A stretch of DNA of 64,000 nucleotides from Hygrocybe punicea (lineage: Eukaryota > Basidiomycota > Agaricomycetes > Agaricales > Hygrophoraceae), in NCBI GenBank assembly GCA_963556145.1, contig OY744462.1, positions 2,604,001-2,668,000 on the forward strand, written 5' to 3'. Each line of letters opens with the position of its first letter. Positions within the stretch are counted from its first letter, which is position 1. Under the pieces are notes generated by a model, which did no database searches, was not told where the DNA came from, and was given only the letters and a program-made list of their open reading frames with translations. Both the position numbers and the translations under genes were made by a program. Of the stretch, positions 40,001 to 50,553 are shown one piece after another.

Positions 40001-42449
40001 TCAGCGATTGCGTACGCTTTTATCAGCTTCGACGACGATTATATCATACAACGTGCTATTGCTGGATTTCGACAATGCGCGACATTAGCGGGTCGCTTCG
40101 ACCTACCTGACGTATTCGATTTTGTTGTCGTTTCCCTTTCACAAGCCACAAGCTTGCTTTCAGATTCCTTACCCGCCCAAGTCCCACATTATCCCGTGGT
40201 GGAAGTAGAAGGACAATCTATTACAGTATCCTCGCTAGCTGTCAAGTTCGGGACCAATTTCAAAGGACAGTTGGCCGCAGTTGTGTTGTTCAACATTGTT
40301 AACGGTAATGGAAATGCACTTCGCGAAGGCTGGACTCAGGTGAGTCGCCAACCTTGCCAGCCATTGAAGACTTACACGGTTGGGAAGATATTTGAAATGT
40401 TCCAAAACCTATTTCTGCATTCGCTTCTCCCAACGCGCATGTTACAGATGGAAGACTTCCTCGGAGGTGTATCCATGATTCCTCTCAGAGGAAGTCAGCC
40501 ACCTCGCCCAACGACGAGAGGCGATGGTGGACTTCTTTCTGCGTTATCCTCCTACTTGATGACGCCTTATGGTGCTAGCGCGGAAACCTTGGTTTCAGAT
40601 GCAACAGACGCCGACGTAGAAAAAACCCTGTGTACCATCGATTGTATTACATCATGCAGACTGGATGAACTCTACGGCCAAATAATGTCAGTCGCATTCA
40701 CATCCTAATTGACGCTTGATTGAGTCCTTCTGTCAGGCAACTAGATCTAGAAGCTCTTGTTGCGGCTGTTCGGGCCCTTGAAGCCCTTGCTCATGAACGA
40801 ACAGTGGCGAAACTGAAGCAAGAGTCTGATGATGTCCTTTCCTCTTCTTATGGTTCCTATTCGCTTCCTTATGATCCTGCCTCTGTCTTTCTTCTGGAAA
40901 CTATGGTTAGCATTGCTTGTCAAGTTTTCCAGCACATTGAGGATCTTTGGTGTGTTACAAAATGAACCATGACAAACTTCCCGACAGCTCGCTCATCGCT
41001 GATACTTAGGCCCATTGTTTTTGAACATCTTTCGGCCTTGCTTTCTGCCCCAACTCAGTACAGTGTTTTGCTTATTGAGCGTGCCGTGGTTGGTCTTTTA
41101 CGGCTTTGCTTGATACTCGCACAGAGGGTAAGACTTTGTTTGGCTTCGCTTAGACACGCCAAGTGGAAACAATTGATACAACTATTTCAGCCATCTCTTC
41201 GCGATCAAGTATATGTCTCTTTTGACCTTCTCTCTGGCCTTCCCTCTGCCGTCGCAAATTCAGTGGCAGAATCTGTTGTAGCTGGGGTTGTCTTGATCGT
41301 CCAAAAACATCAGAACATCATACGGTATGATCCTTATCGTAGTGATCGATATCATCAACTGACATAAAGGGTGATTATCATAGTTCCCAAACGGAATGGA
41401 ATCTGGTTTTTGCGCTCATCCGCTCTACGATGTCACAACCAGAAGCAGCACGCATGTCATTTGATCTAATTGCGGGTCTATCTCAGGACGGCCCAGAACA
41501 ACTCGTTACCGTAGATAACTTTTTTGGCCTGGTCACGCTTTTGGACGATTTTGCGACAACTGCAGGCATATTAACCGAAAGTCACCAACAGCAAGGGCGC
41601 CGTAGTCAACCCTTGACGACATCAAGGCATGTCTTTTCTGGTGCAACCATTATCTTTGCTCATGACTCTCAGTTCGCTCCCTGTCGATCGAGGTCGAAAG
41701 GCAGTCGACTTGCTCTTTGACTTGAAAAGGTTCATCGGTCCTCTGGTAGAAGCGTCTAATTTACAGCAACAAGCATGGCGTCAATTATGTCTTCCATTAC
41801 TGGCTTCCCTCGGTCGTCAGTCCACCAATGCCTCCCGCGAAATCCGCCATACGGCAATTAGTCAACTCCAACGCATTCTCTTGGGACCGCATATCATAGT
41901 AAACGAAGATCATACTCAAGTGGAGGATATATTCAACCGCGTAATATTCCCGCTGTTGGATGAACTACTCAAACCTCAGGTGTATCAGCGTGACCCGCAA
42001 GGCATGTCAGAAACACGTTTGCGAGCTTCCGCACTTCTCTGCAAAGCCTTCATGCATTTCGAGGTCCGCGAAAACTCGTCTGGAACAGATATTAGAATTT
42101 TGTGGATACAAATCCTGGATCTGCTCGACCGCCTGATGAACATAAACAAGGGTGATCAGTTGGTATGTACCTTCAGACTTGATGTATGTCGGTATCGCTT
42201 ACAACTTCACAGCATGAAGCAATTCCAGAATCATTGAAGAATATGCTTTTGGTCATGAACGCAGCTGGCATATTGGTTCCACCTTCCGCTGACGACGAAC
42301 GTGATGAACGACAGCGTACTTTATGGGCAGCCACTCAGAAGCGGATGGAACGATTCTTGCCAGGCTTCCTCGCAGACCTCATCGCTATGCCTCCATCGCC
42401 TCTAGGAGCATCATTGAATACTAACCCATTTTTAACCAACAAACTTTAG
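37010..42449 (+). CDS. GEA2: Sec7-domain ARF guanine-nucleotide exchange factor (GEA1/2, GBF1 family)
   Basis: Large Golgi ARF-GEF of the GBF1/Gea group, which activates ARF1 at the early Golgi for COPI recruitment. The N-terminal DCB part (ILFVTSVMRKNSRWAS..., LLAPFFAIIRSPLSTGPITSAALSSL) and HUS part precede the Sec7 domain near 39.0-39.75 kb: KTGLLFLEENKL, AIADAMRELLESFRLPGEAQQISRITETFA with the glutamic-finger Glu in FRLPGEAQ, and YSVIMLNTDLHNPQI split by introns. Long HDS regions follow to the end NPFLTNKL. More than 12 exons. An internal Pro/Ser-rich stretch (TASPRPGTPVTPNLD) lies in the HUS region. No break was found in the Sec7 core. Confidence 0.93.
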
Positions 42450-42527
42450 ACTTCAATGCGCGTACCATACCAAAAGTGCTACAGTCAATTGATACAAAAC
42501 ATAGATAATTATATGAGCCAGCACGCT

Positions 42528-43631
42528 CTAGAAAAACTTTATTTTGGATAACCTGAGATTGATGGTCAGATCTGTCTTTTCGAAAGAAAAGATAAACCGG
42601 GACAACCTTATTCGCGCGTAGACGGAGCCTAGGGCCACCACAGGGGCGACAACGTACGCTACCAAACGACTAAAGTAGGTGCCTTTACTCCTTGACCAAT
42701 CGGACCAGGCTCCACCGAGATGAGCTGTCAAAAGCAACAATGTGAAGAGCAGATAACCCGACAACCTGGATTAAAATGAGTGAAAAAGTTGACTCTGCAA
42801 AGGAAGGCTTGCACCGATGATATTTCCAGAGAGCTTTTGCTTTCACAGGTCCACCAAATACGGCACCATCTAACCAAACGGATCCTCCACCAATTAATAT
42901 CTGGAAGAACAGCCAAAGAACTGCAATGATGCCAAATGTCTACCAAGGTGATTAATTTGAGCAAATTATACCAACGATAAAGAGTCTTACTCCGTGCCAG
43001 GTGGTGAAATGTTTTGCCATGTTCACCTGTTTATTGAAGAATATGGCAAGTGCCCCGAGAAAAATGGAAGGCACTCCAACGGATAGCATCGCAAGCTGAT
43101 GACGAGCCAAGCCTGCAGCTTTAGATTTGGGTTGTGATGTTGGTTGTAACGTCAATATGCCTTATTGAGTGTTGTCTGTAAATGCTAGATCATGAATATG
43201 GAAGCTTAAATGCGTACCAAACGTGATCAGGGAAATTCCAAGGCTCATCAGAGGAGGATGGAACGTAAACCACCCGAGCCAAGTCCCATCTTTTAGAACA
43301 GTCAACCAAGTGATTACGAGGAATACCTGATAAATATCCCAGTCTTAAATGTGCAATATGTTGTAGAAAGGAAAGTCATCGCACAGCAACTGCAGTCTAA
43401 TGAAAGCGGCAATGCGAAATCGTTGAGACTAAAATCTCATGATCTGGAGACGAAAGTACTCGCCAGAGCAGAATATTTTGTTACAAGGTCGCCCTTTCGC
43501 TCCTCGGGATTTAACCGTTGTCCTTCCCGCACAATGGACATGTCGACTTCGGTTGGCTCCGCTGGCACAGACTCATATGCAGTATTGGATGTGAAAGGGA
43601 GACGAAACCAGTCACTGGCAGATGATGGCAT
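42528..43631 (-). CDS. Cytochrome b561-domain membrane protein
   Basis: Multi-pass b561-type transmembrane oxidoreductase, similar in layout to CYB561D-type proteins that move electrons from ascorbate across membranes. A hydrophilic N-terminus (MPSSASDWFRLPF..., ending near GDLVTKYSALA) leads to helices with FLVITWLTVL, TWLGWFTFHPPLMSLGISLITFGIL (His ligand in FHPP), ARHQLAMLSVGVPSIFLGALAIFF, HFTTWHG|TFGIIAVLW (His) and a KYHRLSGYLLFTLLLLTAHLGGAW helix (His pair). The paired histidines expected for two b hemes are visible. About five exons; the second exon near 43.38 kb is not resolved. Convergent with the ARF-GEF gene. Confidence 0.78.
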
Positions 43632-43954
43632 AATACGAAGATTTGAAGCATGTAATCTTTGGCTTGTAAGTTACTATTTAGGTAAGCTTCGCACGGTAAA
43701 AAATAAATAAATAAATAAATAAAAGCTTTTCCAGACTTCACCTTTTCTATGACAGACTTCAAGCTTGTTGGGAATTCCGCGGACACAATCAAAGAGGTAC
43801 ATTCATAGCACGTACATGAAGGGCAGATGAACTGCAGATTAAAAAGGAGACAATAGTGACTTCAACGATGGCTTCCGAAAGCCTTCAAAGGTGATAAATG
43901 AAAGGTTAACAAAAAAGAAAGAGAATTTGAACAAGAATCGAGTTCCCATTCACT
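43632..43954. other. Intergenic region with an (AAAT)n microsatellite
   Basis: About 320 bp. An AAAT microsatellite (about six units) occupies 43700-43723. Otherwise I see only promoter and 3'-UTR-like sequence. Confidence 0.6.
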
Positions 43955-45786
43955 CTACACTTTTTCTAAATTTGGCCAATTTCCCTCGGCTTTCCATTTG
44001 TCTACGATGTCCTGGATGGCATCGTGGTTGAACTTTGGTTTTTGAAGCTTGTAACCCAGTACCGACTTAACCTTGGCATTGTTGAAAGATACGACGTGTT
44101 TTGCCAAGGCATAGTTGTCCATGTAAGCGGACAACGGTGTGTTTGGGATGGGAGGGTTGGAGGTGGTGATCATTTCTGTCCAACCGCTGACATGATGTTC
44201 GTTGATATCTTCAACAGCATCGTCCAGATTGAACTGCGGAGAAGAAGGGTGATCAGGTGTAATACAGCCAGTGATGCTACTACTTACCTTGGCCATCGTA
44301 CTTGTGAGGATGTTGAAAAATTCAAACGTCGTCCCGAAGAATGATGTGATTTCTTGACCGCAACTGAGCAACGTGCTGTTAGAATCATCGACCTACAAGA
44401 GACGCCGTCACTTTCAGGGGGTAGCTGATGACAAGTCAGAAACTTGCGAGATTGAATAGGGGTGCCACGAGTTTCTGATCGTGTGCAGGCATGCCGGTCA
44501 CCTCTAGGACTTTACTCTTGTCGTTATGGAACAAGATTTCCTCGCCCGCAAGCAAATTAGCTTCTTTACGTCCCAAAGACGTCATCCATTTGGAACAAGC
44601 CCAAAGACAACCAGCGATATCGTAGGCGTGTACTGTGTTTGTAGGGTTTTTGCCCGGAGACCAACTAGAAGAAGTGAACATTGGTAAGGGCATGTGGAAA
44701 TATCACAATATAGCCTGGATTTATACATAGATTTCATCGGTTTTTTCATATACCCGTAAACCGAACCGACTGTGATGGCGGAGGTAACTATAGATGACGA
44801 TGAGCATACACGCGAAAAGGAAGAGATAACGACGAGGCGCACTTATGCCATAATCGACGTATGGGCCGTATCCAAAACCAACCCGGAGAATAACCAGGTT
44901 GAGGCTGGCCCACGTACCTCGTCAATGGTCGTACACATGATTCGAAGGAGAAAGGATAACCCACTCGTCGATTGCAGCCAACATACGTAGAGTCTCATGC
45001 CACCAAATCCCAAGGGTTCCAGCGGGTTTGATATCCACTTTCTCGTCATGGGAGCCCTTCTCGGGCGTCTCGTAGAATGGATGCTGCAGTCGAACATAAG
45101 CCTTGACTTTTCGACGAGCGGCCTCAAGACCAATTATCCGGGCTACGTTGCACGTGGTCTTTATTTGAACCTAAGGAACGTTTCGGTAACAATATTGATG
45201 TCAAATGTGAAGTAAGTCCGCACCATGTCGGTTCTGTCATGCCGAATCTCGCCCGTCAAATCAAAAACATAATCGTAGGGCGCTTGACCTTCAGGCGGCT
45301 CAAAATTGGATGCGACGGTGGCTGAGACAGGGAACGAATCAATGAAACTTGCTCGGGAGAACGAGGACTTGATGACTTACATTCAACAGTCAAATTTGCT
45401 TGCCTGTACTCCACGGCAGGTTTCTGAAGAACCTTGGGAAATTCGGAGCCAATATAACTAAAATAAAAACACTTTTCAATTGAGAGCAACCTAGTCACGT
45501 TGCAGTGGCCACACACGTCGTAGGCGGGGCAACTGAGAACTTGTCGACCATTCGGAGATGCTTGACAGATGTAAGTTTCAATGAACGTTCACCGTGACTA
45601 CTCCATCTCGACATACTGATACTAGAGGTTCTCCATCAACAGGTACGAGCAAGCCAGCAAGGGCCCGTGAATAGGTGTTCAGACCACCTGGCCAAGATAA
45701 ATGGGTTGAACAACCGAGAGAAACTCCTGTTGCGTGTACGACTGACCAAAGATGATAACGTTCGGTTTCTCTGTGCTCGTAGCCAT
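43955..45786 (-). CDS. NAD-dependent epimerase/dehydratase-like protein (extended SDR)
   Basis: Extended short-chain dehydrogenase fold, widespread in fungi but without a firm function. Exon 1 (MATSTEKPNVIIFG) joins by splicing to GLNTYSRALAGLLVPVDGEPLV|SHLRMVDKFSVAPPTTYIGSEF, so the dinucleotide loop reads FGGLNTYS rather than the classic GxxGxxG. Later parts: YRQANLTV, RLQHPFYE-like segment near 45.1 kb, VASVYGYMKKPMKS, WSPGKNPTNTVH, DIAGCLWACSKWM, FHNDKSKVLEVTGMPAHDQKLVAPLFNL, ITSFFGTTFEFFN and an end at WKAEGNWPNLEKV. About nine exons. The start is the ATG at 45784-45786. Substrate unknown; sterol or sugar-nucleotide roles should not be assumed. Confidence 0.8.
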
Positions 45787-45950
45787 GTACGAGAGTTGGA
45801 CTAAGAAAGTAGGATACAGCCAAGGTCGGGAGGCAACCGTGACTACTACTTCCCGATTAGATTACCTAATACTGTCGAACTGATCGAGCAACCACGTGAT
45901 GGTATTACAACATCCCGAATTTGCATCACGTGACAAGATTTACATTTCAG

Positions 45951-47180
45951 CTATGAATGAGGAAGCTTTCGGCCTTCTAGTGCGGCTGTGCGAAGATACC
46001 GGTAGACAGAGGAGAAGTCTTTGTGTGCCAGCTCGGGGTGTCGTTTAAGTACCTCTGCGTATACGCCTTGTGCTGCATCCCCAAGCGGTATAGGTGTCCC
46101 AAAGCCAGCCGCGATGTCGTTGGCGAGGCCCATATCCTTCAAGTACGAATCAAATGTATGGTAAACCATTGAACATCAGAGTTGACCAAGTAGATACCTT
46201 CAACATCAAGGCGGTGGCAAAGCCACCTTCGTAGTCCCTCTCGCATGGCGGAGATTGGCCCGGAAGCGCAGAAGGCACAGGATTGTTCACCGAGGAAGCC
46301 CAGCAGCCCCCCGTGGAGCTATTTATCACGGCAGCAAGCACAGCTGGCTCCAAACCCAACTTCTGACCCAGCAACATGGCTTCCGCAACAACGATTTGTT
46401 CGACACCTAGGACAAGGTTATTGCAAATCTTTGCTCCAAGACCAGCGCCAGAAGGGCCACAATGGATGATGCGTTTTCCCATGTGTGCAAGAATAGCACT
46501 TGATAGTTGGAATGCGGATTCACTACCCCCGACAAGAAATGAGAGGGTGCTGGCCTTGGCACCAGTCACACCTGCGTATCCAGGTCAAAGAAAGTTATGA
46601 AGTCGGTGAAACTAACTTACCTCCAGAGACTGGGGCATCAACAATTTGGGCACCCGTTTCAATAACATCACGAGCTACGCTTCGTGCAATTGCTACATCC
46701 AATGTGGTCGAGTCGATGCATAGGGTGTCTTTGGTAACGGTGCGAGGCAGTGATTTGAGTGCTGGCACTATTCCTCCTGACTTCAAATACACGGTCTGAA
46801 CTTGGGGAGATGATGGGAGCATCGTGACGATGATATGAGAGGCTAGAACAGCCCTGGATTATTCGTCCAAGGTTAGCAGGGCGGAAAGGTGGAGTAGCCA
46901 AGTCAACGTCCCTACATACTCACTCTTCTGGGGTACTAACGATGCGTACTTGTGCGCGTGGAAACTGCGCCAAGAAGGTGTCACTGAAGGAGCGAGTACA
47001 GTCGGGCAGAGCATCGCATATGATGAAGCGCGAATCGTTTGCTTGGGTGAATGTCTTTGAGAAAAGATTGTATGCCATTTCGGAACCCATACGACCCAAA
47101 CCAATGAAGCTAATAGACTTGGCCCGGTGAGTCGAGGACTTTGAGTACGCGCGAATTTGACGCCCCAGCTCACTGCGCAT
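45951..47180 (-). CDS. 3-hydroxyisobutyrate dehydrogenase, mitochondrial
   Basis: Valine-catabolism enzyme that oxidises 3-hydroxyisobutyrate to methylmalonate semialdehyde with NAD. The basic N-terminus (MRSELGRQIRAYSKSSTHR) fits a mitochondrial presequence. Rossmann motif SISFIGLGRMGSEMAYNL, HIIVTMLPSSPQV, substrate motif DAPVSGG, then VTGAKASTLSFLVGG, HCGPSGAGLGAKICNNLVLG with the catalytic Lys, NSSTGGCWAS and C-terminal KDMGLANDIAAGFGTPIPLG. About five exons. All active-site blocks are present. The stop is only 165 bp upstream of the same-strand start of the epimerase-like gene, and that gap holds two CACGTG sites (45893, 45927). Confidence 0.93.
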
Positions 47181-47535
47181 TTTGGCCGCCCTTTATGGCA
47201 CTCTCGGATAGGCTTGTGAGATGCCTCAGACGCAGGGGATACTCTGGGCTCGACAAGCTTCCGAGTCGTATGTGTTCGAACCTTATTATAATAATAAATA
47301 ACAAATTCATCTGTGCTGCTCTTTTCGGCTTTTCATGCACAATTTGCTCCTGCCAAGATCAGGCCCTGAATCCACTCAGGTATTTACCGGGCTGGACGAA
47401 GAATGTTGGTCGGTTGATAAAACTATGAATTCGAGGCTGGCTGCTTATTCAGCCAATTGCAAGTCAGCACTTCGCTATGAACCCGGATTATGCAGGGATG
47501 TATTAAAGTAAGCCAGATAGTTACGCCCTCCCCCA
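47181..47535. promoter_or_regulatory. Divergent upstream region of the HIBADH and arrestin-like genes
   Basis: 355 bp between two start codons. A CCAAT box (47453-47457) lies about 80 bp before the arrestin-like ATG. I saw no other recognisable site. Confidence 0.4.
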
Positions 47536-48666
47536 ATGTTTCAGGTTCCTCCCCCTTACGATGACTCCCCACAGTCCTTGCCCATGCCCGCGTACACAGC
47601 AACCGCAGGCTCCTTGGAACGTGTGCTATCTGAAAAGATTTCCTTGGGATCGCCACTATATCTTTTCCCAATGCAGTGCATACTGAAGTGGGAACTTGTC
47701 AACTACCACCTTCATACTCAATTCGCCTTATCAACATCGATTGTGGTGTGGCTTACACGCTCAAGCTCGACATGGTGCGAAAGGGCCTCCGCAGGCACGA
47801 ATCGTAAGATACATTTTCTTCCCTGGCTCGAAACAACTGCTCATCAAGGGAGACAGAAAAATGATACCAGTCTTGTATCTGCCAAAGTCCAGTCCCGCGC
47901 ACCACCCCTTGACAAGTCTTCCAAGACCTCTGGGTTACATATCAGAGGGTGTAAGTAATGGCGTCAAAACTGTAAAATTGTCTGCTTCTTGGCCAAAGGG
48001 AGAGTCGCTCAACATCGTCAAGTCCGCCAAGTCGGTGTACGTGAGTAAGCTGGTCTTCACTTTATGATGAACTATTTCTGATTTCTGCTCCAGCTTTCTT
48101 TGCCTTCTATATTGTGTTTTGTTTCGGGCGAATCGATTCCCTTCAACTTGACGATACTATGTACCGCTGAACCTGCCCTCGCCTCGTTTCTGAGCTCGTA
48201 TATCCGTTTGAGGCTTCTAAAACGGACGCGAATATGGACCAACGGACGGCGCGAAACCAACATACGAGACCATACCCTTGCGGTCGCAGAGCTGCGCCGA
48301 GTCAGTGATTCGACGGAAGGCGTTTGTGTTCTGAAAGGCGTAATACAGGCGGGCACGGAGGGACGAGAATGTTCTTGGCAAGTCGATGGGGTGGCAGAAG
48401 TACAGGTTCGTGCATCCAAATTGTCTTTCAGATTGCGGAGGAATAATGTCTTGGCACAGTACGTGATTCAGGTGAAGCTTCACCCGCCGAAAGAAATGTC
48501 AGGCGACTGTCCCAGCTTTGAACATGAGGAGGGGGTGCAAGTAACTACGGATCCTTGGGGCACGCTGGAACGCGAGCTTATGGCCACTGGTGGGAGACCT
48601 ACGCCAGCTTTGGCACTTGCCGCTCATCTCAGACAGCCTTATGGCGCCCAAAGTGTGTATATTTAA
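47536..48666 (+). CDS. Arrestin-like (ART-type) protein with PPxY motif
   Basis: Probable fungal arrestin-domain protein, the class that brings Rsp5/Nedd4 ubiquitin ligase to membrane proteins. The N-terminus MFQVPPPYDDS contains PPPY, a WW-domain binding PPxY motif. Further on are ARIVRYIFFPGSKQLLIKGDRK, PLGYISEGVSNGVKTVKLSASWP and LSLPSILCFVSGESIPFNLTILC, a beta-strand pattern of the arrestin sandwich, and a terminal part YVIQVKLHPPKEMSG...LALAAHLRQPYG. Three to four exons; the junction near 47.62-47.70 kb is not fully resolved. The stop codon is only 28 bp from the fold-back element, so its polyadenylation site probably lies inside that element. Confidence 0.62.
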
Positions 48667-48685
48667 TAGTTGATTTGAGTCCGTC

Positions 48686-48693
48686 GTGTATTT
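48686..48693. repeat. Left target-site duplication (8 bp)
   Basis: GTGTATTT directly before the left end of the inverted-repeat element; identical to the right copy at 50967-50974. Confidence 0.9.
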
Positions 48694-49127
48694 CACCTAA
48701 CCTTCCCACACTACAAGTCAAATGATACTAGGCGACGGCTGTTGCCGTCTAGTATAGTTTGACTTGATTGCCTTATTTCTCTACTCCAGCAATATCCCCA
48801 GCAATACCGGGAACATTGTTACTACTAGTTGTAGATTAGATAATGATATCTGTCCAAAACGGGGATCAGGTTCGCTTTCCGCCGCTGCCCCGGATCTTTC
48901 CGCCGCTGTCAGGGACCCTCGAGCTCACTGTCAGCAACAGCGAGCTCGACTTACTCACTCTCCCCCCGTCTTTTCAAGCTGATTTTTTTGTATATAATAT
49001 ATTTATTCTTGTACTTACTATAGATAGACTAATATACATGATAATACAGCAAATAGAAGAGAAATAAAAGAAACAAAAAATAAGGATACATGAGGTGCTA
49101 CCATTGAACCGGTGGGTACTCACCTTC
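48694..49127 (+). repeat. Left long terminal inverted repeat (outer arm)
   Basis: 434 bp, matching the reverse complement of 50554-50966. It has an extra 21 bp: CCGCCGCTG occurs twice (48879-48887 and 48900-48908), and the right arm has it once. A few single-base differences were seen, for example near 49054 and 49094. Confidence 0.88.
48715..48768. repeat. Subterminal palindrome in the left arm
   Basis: CAAGTCAAA..ATACTAG..GACGG and its reverse complement CCGTC..CTAGTAT..TTTGACTTG face each other across a short loop about 21 bp from the element end. The same palindrome is at the right end (about 50892-50945). Confidence 0.8.
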
Positions 49128-50553
49128 ACAGAGGTGTCGCATCGGGTCCACTGGTGATGGGTAAGGGCGCCGGAGGGGCGGGAAGGACGCGGGGAGCGGG
49201 GGAGGATGGCCAGCCTGGGGTGGTGGAAGTGGGTGGTGGGGAAGCGGCCGGTAAACGAGATGGGTGGTGACCGGAGTAAGGAGAGGGGTGGGGGAGGGTT
49301 CCCGGCCCCAAACGAGGAGCAGGGAGGGGTCAGTAAATGGGGGAAAGAGCAGGAATGGGCGGGTACTCACCTGCGCCATTGGGCCCCCCACGGCCCTCCC
49401 TGTATTCCACCGTTAATAAAAACATGGGGGACATCATCTTTGATGTCCCCAGCGGCCCCGTCATTGGTTTCGCCGTCCCAATCGGTCCCGTCATCGAGTT
49501 GCGCGAGGGTGGTGATGGCGGCAGTTCCAGCGATGATACCTCGACGACGACGACGCCGTTGACGACGCCACTGCCGTGGGCAACCCACCACGTTGCCTCC
49601 ATCGCATTCGTTGCTGCGCGCCCGATCCGTCGCGGCTAGTTTTAAAGTTCGAGGCCGTTGGTTGAAAACGGCGGGGGCGCTCCTACTTGGTTTTGAGGGC
49701 ATACAGGGGGGCGGCCTTGGTGCCAATCGTCGCTGTCGTCCTCGTCGTCCTCGTTTCTGTTGTTGTTGAGGCGGTGGGGAGTGGGAGCGCAGCGGAATGG
49801 GGGATGGTGGTGGTAAAAGCCTAAAAGGCATGTGACCGTTCACTTACCTTTTACTACCACATGCCCGCCTCCAAACTCGCCTCCTGCCACGCTCCCACTA
49901 CCCACCCCCTCGACGACGACGGAAACGAGGAGGAGGACGACGACGGCGACGATTGGCGCAGAGACCACCACCCCGGACGTCCTCAAAGCCGCGCAGGAGC
50001 GCGCCCGACTTTTTCAACCAACGGTCTCGAACGTCGAAACCAGCGGCGGCGGGCTTGGCGCACAGCAACGAACACGACGAAGGCAACATGGAGGGTTGCC
50101 ACCGGCGATGGTGTGGTTAACGGCGGCGGTGTCGTTGAGATATCGCCGTCGCAACCGCCCTAGTCGCTACCTTCGCGCAACTCGATGACGGGACCGATTG
50201 GGACGGCGAAACCCATGGAATGGACGATGGGGCCGTCTGAGATGACGTCCCCACTTGCTTCATTGAAGGTGGGATATTGGGAGGGCCGCGGGGGGCCCCT
50301 AATGGTACAGGTGAGTACCCATCCCCCTCCTGCTTTTTCCCCACGTACTTACCCCTTCCCGCCGCTTTTTCGGGGCCGGGAGCCCTCCCCCATCCATCCC
50401 CTTTCCATTTCACTCATCCGCCTCACTTCCAGGCCCTTTCCCCGCCATGCATTGCCACCCCCCACTCCATACAATCTTCCCCACCCCCCATCATCCGTCC
50501 CAGCCCTCTAGCGCCCTTTGCCACCAATTTCAGACCCCATCCGGCGCCCCCGC

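Noticed and set aside
43700..43723. AAAT repeat as part of a transposon or poly(A) tail of a retroposon
   Set aside because: Simple microsatellite with no target duplication or element sequence beside it.
47250..47285. Possible tRNA B box (GTTCGAACC) near 47273
   Set aside because: The flanking bases do not form a T-arm stem, and no matching A box or acceptor stem is visible at the right distance.
49330..50511. Several open frames of 60-158 codons inside the fold-back element as possible genes
   Set aside because: They arise from GC-rich, repetitive inverted arms and overlap on both strands. None resembles a transposase or other known protein. The shared peptides are explained by the arms being copies of each other.
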